Below are positions 31,824 through 40,600 of a stretch of 64,000 nt of DNA, in pieces. The translations under genes and the position numbers were made by a program. The stretch is taken from assembly GCF_028830055.1 (NCBI RefSeq), contig NZ_CP101655.1:3576204-3640203 (forward strand), written 5' to 3'. The first letter of the stretch is position 1. The number at the start of each line of letters is the position of its first letter. This DNA is from Pseudomonas serboccidentalis (GTDB lineage Bacteria > Pseudomonadota > Gammaproteobacteria > Pseudomonadales > Pseudomonadaceae). Below the pieces are notes generated by a model. It was given only the letters and a program-made list of their open reading frames with translations, was not told where the DNA came from and searched no databases.

Positions 31824-33497
31824 TCAATCTTCGCGGTAGCGACGCAGTTTCAGCTGCTTGCCAGCGACGCGAGTGTCCTTCAGCTTGGTCAGGAGTTTGT
31901 CCAGACCATCTTCCGGCAGCTCGACGAGGCTGAAGCTGTCACGCACCTGGATGCGACCGATTGCTTCGCGGGCCAGACCACCTTCGTTGAGGATGGCGCC
32001 CAGCAGGTTCTTGGCGGCGATACCGTCACGCGCACCCAGCGCGGTACGGCAACGGGCACGACCTTCGCCCAAAGGCATTGGCGCGCGACGCTCGCGGTCA
32101 CCACGATCCGGACGATCACCGGAACGCTCAGGACGGTCACCACGCGGTGCGTTGTTCGGCACCAGTGGACGTTCCTTCTCGATCGCTGCCAGGTTCAACG
32201 CTTGACCGTTGGTAGCTTTGCGCAGCAGGGCTGCAGCCAGTGCACGCGGGGTGCAACCGATGTCAGCGGTCAGACGATCCAGCAGTTCGCCGTGAGTCGA
32301 CTCGGCATCAGCGACCAGCGGCGACAGGCTGTTGGTCAGTTTCTTGATGCGTGCATCGAGAACCGCCTGAGCGTCCGGCAGACGCACTTCGGCAACCTTC
32401 TGACCGGTGACACGCTCGATCACTTGCAGCATGCGGCGCTCACGCGGAGTCACCAGCAGCAGCGCACGACCTTCGCGACCGGCACGGCCGGTACGGCCGA
32501 TACGGTGCACGTAGGATTCCGGATCGTACGGCATGTCCACGTTGAATACGTGGGTGATGCGCGGAACGTCCAGACCACGGGCAGCAACGTCGGTCGCGAC
32601 AACGATGTCCAGACGGCCATCCTTGAGCGAGTCGATGACGCGCTCACGCTGGTTCTGGGCGATGTCACCGTTCAGCGCAGCGGCTTTGTAGCCTTTGGCG
32701 TCCAGGGCACTGGCCAGATCCAGGGTCGCTTGCTTGGTGCGCACGAACATGATCAGAGCGTCGAAATCTTCCACTTCCAGCAAGCTGAGAACGGCAGAGG
32801 TCTTCTGGTCAGCGTGAACCAACAGGTGAGCCTGTTCGATCGCGGTAACGGTCTGGGTCTTGCTCTGGATCTTCACGTGCTTCGGATCGCGCAGGTGGCG
32901 CTCGGCGATGGCACGGATCGACTGCGGCAAGGTGGCCGAGAACAATACGGTCTGACGGGTTTCCGGCATGGCCTTGAAGATGACTTCCAGGTCGTCCATG
33001 AAGCCCAGTTTGAGCATTTCGTCCGCCTCGTCCAGAACCAGGTGGTTCACGGTGGCGAGGACTTTTTCGTCACGACGCAGGTGGTCGCACAGACGGCCCG
33101 GAGTGGCGACAACGATCTGTGCGCCATTACGGATTGCTTTCAATTGTGGGCCCATCGGCGCGCCGCCGTAGACAGCCACAACAGTTACGCCCGGCATTTG
33201 CTTGGCGTAGGTTTCGAAAGCGGTTGCAACTTGCAGCGCCAACTCACGAGTTGGGGCCAGGATCAGAGCTTGCGGCTCGCGCTTGGACGGATCAATGCGG
33301 TGCAGGATAGGCAGGGCAAAGGCAGCGGTTTTACCGGTACCGGTTTGCGCCTGACCAATCATATCGTGACCGGCGAGGATGATCGGGATCGACTGCTGCT
33401 GAATGGCCGAAGGCTCTTCATAGCCGGTAGCGACTACTGCAGCGACAATATTGGGATGAAGTTCAAGAGCGGCGAAGCCGCCGATTTCCTGGGTCAT
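31824..33497 (-). CDS. deaD: DEAD-box RNA helicase DeaD/CsdA
   Basis: This 557-residue helicase assists ribosome assembly and mRNA unwinding at low temperature. The motifs are complete: Q motif (GYEEPSAIQQQSIP), AQTGTGKT, PTRELALQ, TPGR, DEAD, SATLP, 'IMFVRTKQ', 'ARGLDVPRI' and 'HRIGRTGRAGR'. After the core (about 1-370) come a dimerisation-like region, an Arg/Asp-rich linker (about 445-485) and a C-terminal DbpA-type RNA-binding domain. ATG 33497 is used because the family starts MTQEIGGFAALEL. A long untranslated leader precedes it, as expected of cold-shock genes. Confidence 0.95.
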   Translation of the reverse strand: MTQEIGGFAALELHPNIVAAVVATGYEEPSAIQQQSIPIILAGHDMIGQAQTGTGKTAAFALPILHRIDPSKREPQALILAPTRELALQVATAFETYAKQMPGVTVVAVYGGAPMGPQLKAIRNGAQIVVATPGRLCDHLRRDEKVLATVNHLVLDEADEMLKLGFMDDLEVIFKAMPETRQTVLFSATLPQSIRAIAERHLRDPKHVKIQSKTQTVTAIEQAHLLVHADQKTSAVLSLLEVEDFDALIMFVRTKQATLDLASALDAKGYKAAALNGDIAQNQRERVIDSLKDGRLDIVVATDVAARGLDVPRITHVFNVDMPYDPESYVHRIGRTGRAGREGRALLLVTPRERRMLQVIERVTGQKVAEVRLPDAQAVLDARIKKLTNSLSPLVADAESTHGELLDRLTADIGCTPRALAAALLRKATNGQALNLAAIEKERPLVPNNAPRGDRPERSGDRPDRGDRERRAPMPLGEGRARCRTALGARDGIAAKNLLGAILNEGGLAREAIGRIQVRDSFSLVELPEDGLDKLLTKLKDTRVAGKQLKLRRYRED

Positions 33498-33919
33498 GGG
33501 TCTGCCTCTAAGTGCATCCGCAAAGACCCATGCTCCAAAGCTGCACATGCCGTGTTGAGACTCAAGAGTCGCCCTGGCAGCTTTGTCGGCGGGGATTTGC
33601 GAAAACGTATGAATGAAAAAGAATCGTCAAGGAAGAGCCCGCAGTGCGGACATGCAGCCGAAGCTGACTTCGGGGAATTGCGCTACCTAAACGCGGCCCG
33701 GTTAAAGGCCGGCGCGCACTATACCGGAATTTGCCCAAAAAGGGAGCTTTTTTTATCGCTTGAATCCGTGTGTCACCGCTGTGTAACGGGGTTTTGCGGA
33801 TAATCAGGCGAAGGTCTATTTTTCAAAAGGCCCGGCCCTGCGGGTGATGACGCTTAAACGATTCACCGATGTGCGGCATACCGTCGCTGCACCCGCCCTT
33901 CCCGCCCGAGGATTTACCC
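33498..33919. other. Gap between deaD and the enoyl-CoA hydratase gene, with probable deaD leader
   Basis: The gap is 422 bases. On the minus strand a TATAGT-type -10 (33723-33718) would give a leader of about 215 bases for deaD, containing several GC-rich hairpins. No gene is visible. The right end holds the GAGG ribosome site of the hydratase gene. Confidence 0.45.
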
Positions 33920-34711
33920 ATGAATCAGCCCTGCCCCGGCCGCGTCAGCCGTGAACGTCGTGGTCATGTCCACTTGATAGGCCTGGATCGAGCCGCCAAA
34001 CGCAACGCATTCGACCTCGACCTGCTCAACGCGCTGAGTCTGGCCTACGGTGAATTCGAGGCCGACAGCGAGGCGCGGGTAGCCGTGGTGTTCGGGCATG
34101 GCGAGCACTTTACCGCGGGTCTGGATCTGCTCAACGTCAGCGCCGCCCTCGCCGAAGGCTGGCAGGTTCCGACCGGCGGTTGCGACCCCTGGGGGGTGTT
34201 CGTCGGGCCACGGGTCAGCAAACCGGTGATTGTCGCCGCCCAGGGTTACTGCCTGACCATTGGCATCGAGTTGATGCTCGCGGCGGATATCAACCTGTGC
34301 GCGAGCAACACCCGCTTCGCGCAAATGGAAGTGCAGCGGGGGATTTTTCCTTTTGGTGGCGCGACGTTACGTTTTCATCAGGTGGCTGGCTGGGGCAACG
34401 CGATGCGCTGGCTGCTGACCGGTGATGAGTTCGACGCGCATGATGCCTTGCGCTTGGGTTTGGTGCAGGAAGTCATGGCCAGCGAGGACCTGTTGCCGCG
34501 AGCGCTCGAACTGGCCGAACGGATTGCCCGGCAGGCACCGCTGGGGGTTCAGGCGACGCTGATGTCGGCGCGGCAGGCGCGCTATGAAGGCGAGACGGCG
34601 GCAGCGCAGGGGTTACCGGCGCTGGTGAAGAAGTTGCTGGGCAGTGAGGATGCCAAGGAGGGAGTGCGGTCGCTGGTAGAGAGGCGGCCTGGAATCTTCA
34701 AAGGGATCTGA
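33920..34711 (+). CDS. Enoyl-CoA hydratase/isomerase (crotonase) family protein
   Basis: The 263-residue crotonase-fold protein shows oxyanion-hole segments 'GLDRAAKRNAFDLDLLNAL' and 'GHGEHFTAGLDLLN', and the second block 'AQGYCLTIGIELMLAADINLCASNTRFAQMEVQRGIFPFGG'. The usual catalytic Glu pair of enoyl-CoA hydratase is not clearly conserved (a Glu is present in MEVQRG), so hydratase or isomerase activity cannot be decided. ATG 33920 has GAGG 8 bases upstream. The product faces a type A REP doublet and a convergent gene. A role in fatty-acid or amino-acid breakdown is inferred only from family. Confidence 0.85.
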   Translation: MNQPCPGRVSRERRGHVHLIGLDRAAKRNAFDLDLLNALSLAYGEFEADSEARVAVVFGHGEHFTAGLDLLNVSAALAEGWQVPTGGCDPWGVFVGPRVSKPVIVAAQGYCLTIGIELMLAADINLCASNTRFAQMEVQRGIFPFGGATLRFHQVAGWGNAMRWLLTGDEFDAHDALRLGLVQEVMASEDLLPRALELAERIARQAPLGVQATLMSARQARYEGETAAAQGLPALVKKLLGSEDAKEGVRSLVERRPGIFKGI

Positions 34712-34724
34712 TGAACTGCGCCCC

Positions 34725-34810
34725 CTGTAGGAGCTGCCGAAGGCTGCGATCTTTTGACTTTGGTTTTAAAAACAAGATCAAAAGATCGCAGCCTTCGGCA
34801 GCTCCTACAG
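34725..34810. repeat. Paired REP element (type A), 33-bp perfect arms
   Basis: The left arm (34725-34757, starting CTGTAGGAGCTGCCGAAGG) and the right arm (34778-34810) are perfect reverse complements around 20 bases. It sits between two convergent stop codons, 14 and 17 bases from each, so it may serve as a bidirectional terminator or RNA end stabiliser. Confidence 0.92.
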
Positions 34811-34826
34811 TTGACCGAGTCCCCAC

Positions 34827-35582
34827 TCAGGTGGCTGGGCGGATACTGTTGATCAACGACTGCAACGAATACCCCAACTTCGGCGCCAGCGCTTCGGCCC
34901 GGGCCGTCAGGGCCTGCATGTCGAGTGCCTGATCGAGGTCTGCCGGCACAATCAGAATCACGTTGCCCTCCTTCACCGGCAGCTCCCAGTAATGCCGGTG
35001 ATAGAGCCCGCGCAACAGCGCGGCGCCCAGTGGCTTGCCGTCATCGGTGGCCCACTGGTTGATCACCAGCCAGCCGCCCGGATTCAGGTGTTTCTGGCAG
35101 TCACCGAGGAAACTCCAGGCCAGATGCCCGACACCCGGGCCGACGTCGGTGTAGAGGTCGACAAAGATCAGATCCGCAGGCTCGGCGGTCGGCAGCAGCT
35201 CCAGCGCATCGCCGACACGAATGTAGAGCCTCGGGTCGTCATCCAGTCCAAGGTATTCGATGGCCAGGCGCGGCACATCCGGGCGCAGTTCGATGGCTTC
35301 GACGTCTTCCAGCGGCAGGAACTTGAGGCAGGCCTGAGTCAGCGTGCCGGCGCCGAGGCCGAGAAACAGCGCGCTCTCCGGTTGCTCATGGCACAACGCG
35401 CCAATCAGCATCGCCCGGGTGTAGTCGTACTCCAGCCAGCTCGGATCGGCGGTGAACACGCAGCTTTGCTCAATCGCGTCGCCGAACTCCAGAAAGCGGT
35501 AATCGGCCACTTCCAGCACGCGAATCACGCCGAACTCATCCTGTACCTCGGCGAGCAGATGCTCGACGCGCTCCTCAGTCAT
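34827..35582 (-). CDS. Spermidine-synthase-like methyltransferase-fold protein
   Basis: The 251-residue Rossmann-fold protein carries 'SALFLGLGAGTLTQACLKFLP' (nucleotide-binding glycine loop), an acidic end of strand 2 (VEAIELRPDV) and 'DLIFVDLYTDVGPG' with the catalytic-type aspartate found in aminopropyltransferases. It resembles SpeE-like proteins but lacks a clear polyamine-binding N-terminal domain, so it may be a paralog with another substrate. ATG 35582 starts MTEERVEHL. It is divergent from the class II DAHP synthase. Confidence 0.8.
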   Translation of the reverse strand: MTEERVEHLLAEVQDEFGVIRVLEVADYRFLEFGDAIEQSCVFTADPSWLEYDYTRAMLIGALCHEQPESALFLGLGAGTLTQACLKFLPLEDVEAIELRPDVPRLAIEYLGLDDDPRLYIRVGDALELLPTAEPADLIFVDLYTDVGPGVGHLAWSFLGDCQKHLNPGGWLVINQWATDDGKPLGAALLRGLYHRHYWELPVKEGNVILIVPADLDQALDMQALTARAEALAPKLGYSLQSLINSIRPAT

Positions 35583-35735
35583 TTCGTCTCCTGATGGTCA
35601 CCGGGCGCGGTGACGCGATGGCACCGCTCAGGCGCCGTGGCAAAGCGGCGATTGTCGATGATGGGGCGGGAGCAGGTCACGCACTAATTGCTGCTACCAT
35701 GGGCTTCCCGTGCGTAGAACCCTTTAGAGACCGTG

Positions 35736-37082
35736 ATGAGCCAATCCTGGAGCCCTGACAGCTGGCGCGCCCTGCCGATCCAGCAACAACCCCAATATCC
35801 CGACGCTGCGCATCTGCGCCAGGTCGAGCAGACCCTGGCCAGCTACCCGCCGCTGGTGTTTGCCGGCGAAGCGCGCGAGCTGCGCCGACAGTTTGCCGAA
35901 GTGACTCAGGGCCGGGCATTCCTGCTGCAGGGCGGCGACTGCGCGGAAAGCTTCGCCGAGTTCTCCGCGGCGAAGATTCGCGACACGTTCAAAGTGTTGC
36001 TGCAGATGGCGATCGTCATGACCTTCGCCGCCGGCTGCCCGGTGGTCAAGGTCGGGCGCATGGCCGGCCAGTTCGCCAAGCCGCGTTCGGCCAACGATGA
36101 AACCATCGACGGCGTGACCCTGCCGGCCTACCGTGGCGACATCGTCAACGGCATCGGTTTCGACGAAAAAAACCGCGTGCCGGATCCCGAGCGTCTGCTG
36201 CAGTCGTATCACCAGTCCACCGCCACCCTGAACCTGCTGCGCGCCTTCGCCCAGGGCGGGTTTGCCGACCTGCATCAGGTGCACAAGTGGAACCTCGATT
36301 TCATCGCCAACTCGGCGCTGGCCGAAAAATACAGCCACCTCGCCGACCGCATCGATGAAACCCTGGCGTTCATGCGCGCCTGCGGCATGGACAGCTCGCC
36401 GCAACTGCGCGAAACCAGTTTCTTCACCGCCCACGAGGCGCTGCTGCTGAACTACGAAGAAGCCTTCGTGCGTCGCGACAGCCTGACCAACGATTACTAC
36501 GATTGCTCGGCGCACATGCTGTGGATCGGCGACCGCACCCGTCAGCTCGACGGCGCCCACGTCGAATTCCTGCGCGGGGTGAACAACCCGATCGGGGTGA
36601 AAGTCGGCCCAAGCATGAACCCGGACGATCTGATCCGCCTGATCGACGTGCTCAACCCGGACAACGATCCGGGCCGCTTGAACCTGATCGCGCGGATGGG
36701 CGCGAACAAGGTCGGCGATCACCTGCCGGCGCTGCTCCGTGCGGTGCAGCGCGAGGGCAAGCAGGTACTGTGGAGCTCCGACCCGATGCACGGCAACACC
36801 ATCAAGGCCAGCAGCGGCTACAAGACCCGCGACTTCGCGCAGATCCTTGGTGAGGTGAAACAGTTCTTCCAGGTGCACGAAGCCGAAGGCACTTATGCCG
36901 GCGGGATTCACATCGAGATGACCGGGCAGAATGTCACCGAGTGCATTGGGGGTGCACGGCCGATCACTGAAGACGGGCTGTCGGACCGTTATCACACCCA
37001 CTGTGATCCGCGGATGAATGCCGATCAGTCGCTGGAACTGGCGTTTTTGATTGCTGAAACGCTGAAACAAGTCCGCCGCTAG
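35736..37082 (+). CDS. Class II 3-deoxy-7-phosphoheptulonate synthase (DAHP synthase)
   Basis: The 448-residue enzyme condenses PEP and erythrose-4-phosphate, the first step of the shikimate pathway. It is the plant-like class II type: '[11 protein letters not shown]' (metal cysteine), '[14 protein letters not shown]', '[11 protein letters not shown]', 'VGIKVGP'-like '[10 protein letters not shown]', 'MHGNTI' and '[18 protein letters not shown]' are all present. ATG 35736 follows GAGACCGTG; a GTG at 35733 is the alternative. A class I enzyme is encoded at 50322-51398, so this genome segment carries both types. Confidence 0.95.
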   Translation: MSQSWSPDSWRALPIQQQPQYPDAAHLRQVEQTLASYPPLVFAGEARELRRQFAEVTQGRAFLLQGGDCAESFAEFSAAKIRDTFKVLLQMAIVMTFAAGCPVVKVGRMAGQFAKPRSANDETIDGVTLPAYRGDIVNGIGFDEKNRVPDPERLLQSYHQSTATLNLLRAFAQGGFADLHQVHKWNLDFIANSALAEKYSHLADRIDETLAFMRACGMDSSPQLRETSFFTAHEALLLNYEEAFVRRDSLTNDYYDCSAHMLWIGDRTRQLDGAHVEFLRGVNNPIGVKVGPSMNPDDLIRLIDVLNPDNDPGRLNLIARMGANKVGDHLPALLRAVQREGKQVLWSSDPMHGNTIKASSGYKTRDFAQILGEVKQFFQVHEAEGTYAGGIHIEMTGQNVTECIGGARPITEDGLSDRYHTHCDPRMNADQSLELAFLIAETLKQVRR

Positions 37083-37097
37083 ACCGCGTCGCCCCTA

Positions 37098-37278
37098 TCG
37101 CGAGCAGGCTCACTCCCACAGAGATTTTTGGGTGACCTGGATCCCTGTAGGAGCTGCCGAAGGCTGCGATCTTTTGATTTTGTTTTTAAGACCAGGATCA
37201 AAAGATCGCAGCCTTCGGCAGCTCCTACATTGACCGCGTCAATATACAAACCCCTTGTAGGAGTGAGCCTGCTCGCGA
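37098..37278. repeat. Nested REP array: type A doublet inside a type B doublet
   Basis: The outer arms (37098-37116, starting TCGCGAGCAGGCTCACTCC, and inverted at 37260-37278) enclose an inner type A doublet with perfect arms at 37145-37178 and 37197-37229. The two palindromes share nearly the same centre (about 37187-37188). It lies between the convergent DAHP synthase and YcaQ-like genes. Confidence 0.9.
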
Positions 37279-37288
37279 TGGCGTTAGA

Positions 37289-38515
37289 TCAATCACAACC
37301 GATCTGCGCCAATGCCACCCGCAACCGCCCTGCACTCTCGCGCTGACAATTGAGCTGCACCCGCCCCAGCCCCAACCAATCCGCCATCCGCCGCAAATTC
37401 AAAGCCAGCGCCAGCATCCCTTCATCCTCCAGCCCAGGCGTCTCCTCGTGCACCGCATGCACCGCCAGGCGTCCTGTCGCCCTCTCGGCACGCAGATCCA
37501 CCCGGGCGGCAATCCGCTCGTTGTGCAGAAACGGCAGCACGTAATAGCCGTAGACCCGCTTGTCCTGCGGCGTATAGATCTCCAGCCGATAGCGGAAATC
37601 AAATAACCGCTCGGTGCGACTGCGCTCCCAAATCAACGAATCGAACGGCGACAACAACGCACTGGCGACAACTTTGCGCGGCACTTTCGGCTCCGGCAGG
37701 CAATAGGCGATCTGTCGCCAACCGGCGACTTCACAGGTCTGCAACTGCCCGTCCTCGACCAGTTCCGCCAGACGCGGGCGGGCGTCCCCCGGGCTCAAAC
37801 GGAAATAATCCCGCAGGTCCTTCTCCGTCCCCACGCCCAGAGCCTGCGCCGCGTGCAGCAGCAAGCCACGCTGTGCGCAGGCTTCATCCGGCAGCGGCTG
37901 CTGCAGAATCGGCGCGGGGATGACCCGCTCCGGCAAATCATACAAACGCTCAAACCCGCGACGGCCGGCCACCGTCACTTCACCGGCGGCGAACAACCAT
38001 TCCAGCGCATGCTTTTCCGCGCTCCAGTCCCACCATGGCCCGGCCTTGTCTTCGCGGGTCGACAGACTGCCGGCACCCAATGCGCCCTGCTCCTCGACCG
38101 AAGCCAGAACCCGGCGAATCGTCGCCTGCTGCTCACGCCCGAATCTGGCCAATTGCTGATAAATGTCCTCGCCACGTCTGGCGCGCTGCATCCGCCAACC
38201 CAGCAACGGATACATCGTCAGCGGCAGCAACGACGCTTCGTGGCCCCAGTATTCGAACAGCGTACGGCGTCGCCCCGAACTCCAGGCGGCCTGGTCGAGC
38301 AAGTCAGAGGAATAGGAACCGAGACGGGAAAACAGCGGCAGGTAGTGCGAGCGCACCACGGCGTTGACGGAGTCGATCTGTAGCAGCCCCAGCCGTTCGA
38401 TCAACCGGTTGAGCTGTGGCGCCCGGACGGTTGGCGGCTGGCGCCCGTTGAACCCTTGGGCAGCCAGCGCCAGACGTCGCGCCTGTTTGAGGGAAAAGGC
38501 CAGAGTCGCGGGCAT
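37289..38515 (-). CDS. YcaQ-like winged-helix protein (DNA crosslink glycosylase family)
   Basis: This 408-residue protein of the COG3214/HTH_42 family contains E. coli YcaQ and Streptomyces AlkZ, which unhook interstrand DNA crosslinks. Typical blocks are 'LIERLGLLQIDSVNAVVRSHYLPLFSRLG', 'FEYWGHEASLLP', 'LLSPFDSLIWERSRTERLFDFRYRLEIYTP' and 'YYVLPFLHNERIAARVDLRAER'. ATG 38515 has AAGGAG 6 bases upstream. It is probably DNA-repair related, but crosslink glycosylase activity is inferred from family only. Confidence 0.88.
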   Translation of the reverse strand: MPATLAFSLKQARRLALAAQGFNGRQPPTVRAPQLNRLIERLGLLQIDSVNAVVRSHYLPLFSRLGSYSSDLLDQAAWSSGRRRTLFEYWGHEASLLPLTMYPLLGWRMQRARRGEDIYQQLARFGREQQATIRRVLASVEEQGALGAGSLSTREDKAGPWWDWSAEKHALEWLFAAGEVTVAGRRGFERLYDLPERVIPAPILQQPLPDEACAQRGLLLHAAQALGVGTEKDLRDYFRLSPGDARPRLAELVEDGQLQTCEVAGWRQIAYCLPEPKVPRKVVASALLSPFDSLIWERSRTERLFDFRYRLEIYTPQDKRVYGYYVLPFLHNERIAARVDLRAERATGRLAVHAVHEETPGLEDEGMLALALNLRRMADWLGLGRVQLNCQRESAGRLRVALAQIGCD

Positions 38516-38579
38516 GAAGATCTCCTTGTCTGCTCGCAACCTACCTCACCTGAAAGTGGTTTGTGTAGTAAGGCCCTGA

Positions 38580-38801
38580 TCATTTATGCATCGGATCGTC
38601 CCAGAACGGCCGAATGGCCTCGTGCTCGACGTCGGCCCGACTGACCCCGATGTCCTTCAGCGCTTCGTCGCTCAGACTGGCGAGCAACTCGCGTTCACGG
38701 TGCAATTCATACCAGCGACTAAACTTGTGCAGCAGGTCAGAAACGATATGGCCGTGGCCGGAAAATTTTGTGTCGTCTACATACTCTCTTTGACCTTTCA
38801 T
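38580..38801 (-). CDS. DUF1127 small protein
   Basis: This 73-residue protein has the DUF1127 core 'LHKFSRWYELHRERELLASLSDEALKDIGVSRADVEHEAIRPFW': an Arg-rich helix then the 'LSDxxLxDIGLxR' motif. Small members of this family bind RNA and affect phosphate or arginine metabolism in other proteobacteria. Larger ones such as this are of unknown role. AAGGAGG before ATG 38801 is an excellent ribosome site. It is divergent from a LysR-type regulator gene about 96 bases away, which often controls such neighbours. Confidence 0.9.
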   Translation of the reverse strand: MKGQREYVDDTKFSGHGHIVSDLLHKFSRWYELHRERELLASLSDEALKDIGVSRADVEHEAIRPFWDDPMHK

Positions 38802-38897
38802 CGTGTTGCCCTCCTTGTGGATGGCTCAAGTCTCGCGCTGGCGCTAAGATCAATCCAACGAATGTTTCTGATGGCATTCATCACGGAGATTCATCAA

Positions 38898-39752
38898 TTG
38901 TCGGCCTACCCCAGTATCGATACCGATGTCCTGCGCACCTTCGTCGCGATTGCCGATCAGGGTGGGTTTACCCGCGCCGGCGAAATGGTCAACCGCACGC
39001 AATCGGCGGTGAGCATGCAGATGAAGCGTCTGGAAGAAGACGTGTTGCAGCGCCAGCTGTTCGAGCGTGACGGACGTCAGGTGCGCCTGACCGCCGAGGG
39101 CCAGGTGCTGCTCGGGTATGCGCGGCGCATCCTGAAATTGCACAGCGAGGTGTTCAACACCCTGCGCGAGCCGCACATGGTCGGCACCGTGCGCATCGGT
39201 ACGCCGGACGATTACGTGATGCGTTTCCTGCCGGGGATCCTCTCGCGGTTCGCCCAGTTCTATCCGCTGATCCAGATCGAAGTGCATTGCGAGTCCAGCA
39301 AGCAGCTGTTGCAGCGTACCGACCTGGATTTGTCGATCGTCACCCGCGAGCCGGGCAACGAGATCGGCCAGTTGCTGCGCAAGGAGCGTTTCGTCTGGGC
39401 CGAGGCGCAAAATTTCAGCGCCCACGAGCAGACGCCGTTGCCGCTGGCGATGTTCAACAGTGATTGTTTCTGCCGCTTGTGGGCGTGCAATGCGCTGGAC
39501 GCGATGGGCCGCGACTACCGCATCGCCTACAACAGCACCAGCCTGTCGGCGCTGATGGCGGTGGTAAGCGCGGGTCTGGCGATCACCGCGCAACTGGAAA
39601 GCCTGATCACCCCGGACATGCGCATTCTCGGCGCCAACGAAGACCTGCCGTTGCTGCCCGAGGCCAGCATCATGCTGATCCGCAACCTGAACAATCCGTC
39701 GCCGATCACCGAGTGCCTGGCCGAGCACATCGTCGAAGGCTTCAAACTTTAA
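38898..39752 (+). CDS. LysR-family transcriptional regulator
   Basis: The protein has a LysR N-terminal winged helix ('VLRTFVAIADQGGFTRAGEMVNRTQSAVSMQMKRLEEDVLQRQLFERDGR') and an effector-binding domain ('GTVRIGTPDDYVMRFLPGILSRF'). I chose TTG 38898 because GGAG lies 9 bases before it and it begins LSAYPSIDTD; ATGs at 38862 and 38871 extend it but have no ribosome site. It is divergent from the DUF1127 gene (probable target) and overlaps the convergent TauE gene by 11 bases. The effector is unknown. Confidence 0.88.
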   Translation: MSAYPSIDTDVLRTFVAIADQGGFTRAGEMVNRTQSAVSMQMKRLEEDVLQRQLFERDGRQVRLTAEGQVLLGYARRILKLHSEVFNTLREPHMVGTVRIGTPDDYVMRFLPGILSRFAQFYPLIQIEVHCESSKQLLQRTDLDLSIVTREPGNEIGQLLRKERFVWAEAQNFSAHEQTPLPLAMFNSDCFCRLWACNALDAMGRDYRIAYNSTSLSALMAVVSAGLAITAQLESLITPDMRILGANEDLPLLPEASIMLIRNLNNPSPITECLAEHIVEGFKL

Positions 39753-40491
39753 ACGCGAGCATCACCGCACACAGCACCAGAAAACCGCAGAACAGCCCGC
39801 GCAGCAGCCTTTCCGGCATGGCGTGGGCGACTTTCACGCCCCAACTGATGCTCGCCAGGCCGCCGATGGCCAGCGGCAGGCCGATCATCCAGTCCACCTC
39901 GTGATGCACCGCGTACGTCACCAACGTCACGCCGGTGCTCGGCAACGCCAGCGCCAGCGACAGGCCCTGGGCGACCACTTGGCTGGTGCCGAACAGGCTG
40001 GTCAGCACCGGCGTCGCCACCACGGCCCCGCCGACACCGAACAGCCCGCCCATGGTCCCGGACGCCGCGCCAAGCACACCCAGCCATGGCCATGAGTAAC
40101 GCATCTCGGAGGTCGCCGCGGGCCGCGCGCCGAACATCCGCACCAGGTTGTAGACCGACAACACGATGAGGAACGCGACAAAGCCGATGCGCATGGTCTG
40201 CGCATCGATGCCCACCGCCCAGATCGAACCGATCCAGGCAAAGCAGAAGCCCATGACCGCCAGCGGCAGCGCATGGCGCAGTTCGATGCGATTGCGCTGG
40301 TGATAGCGCCACAGCGCCAGCATCACGTTGGGCACGACCATTACCAGCGCCGTGCCTTGGGCGATCTGCTGATCGAGGCCGAACCAAACGCCCAGCAGCG
40401 GAATCGCGATCAGGCCACCGCCGATGCCGAATATGCCGCCTAATGTGCCAAGGGCGGCGCCAAACAGCAGGTACAACAAGAACTCGATCAC
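39742..40491 (-). CDS. TauE/SafE-family membrane permease (sulfite/organosulfur exporter family)
   Basis: This 249-residue inner-membrane protein with about 8 hydrophobic segments has the duplicated TauE motifs 'GALGTLGGIFGIGGGLIAIPLL'-like and 'SGTMGGLFGVGGAVVATPVL'. Members export sulfite, sulfoacetate or other anions, and the substrate here is unknown. I chose GTG 40491 because GAGG lies 8 bases upstream and it begins directly before the first helix. An ATG 10 codons upstream is the alternative. It is divergent from the LysR gene at 40601. Confidence 0.87.
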   Translation of the reverse strand: MIEFLLYLLFGAALGTLGGIFGIGGGLIAIPLLGVWFGLDQQIAQGTALVMVVPNVMLALWRYHQRNRIELRHALPLAVMGFCFAWIGSIWAVGIDAQTMRIGFVAFLIVLSVYNLVRMFGARPAATSEMRYSWPWLGVLGAASGTMGGLFGVGGAVVATPVLTSLFGTSQVVAQGLSLALALPSTGVTLVTYAVHHEVDWMIGLPLAIGGLASISWGVKVAHAMPERLLRGLFCGFLVLCAVMLAFKV

Positions 40492-40600
40492 AGCGATTTC
40501 CTCATCCGTCAGGCGGTTCATCCTACGCAGTCGAGGCTGGCGGGGAAACGCACAGCAACGCACAATGGTTATGCCAACTTCGCACAAGCACTGAACACTC

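Noticed and set aside
32202..33803. 533-codon open frame antisense to deaD
   Set aside because: deaD on the minus strand has all helicase motifs; this frame has none and no ribosome site.
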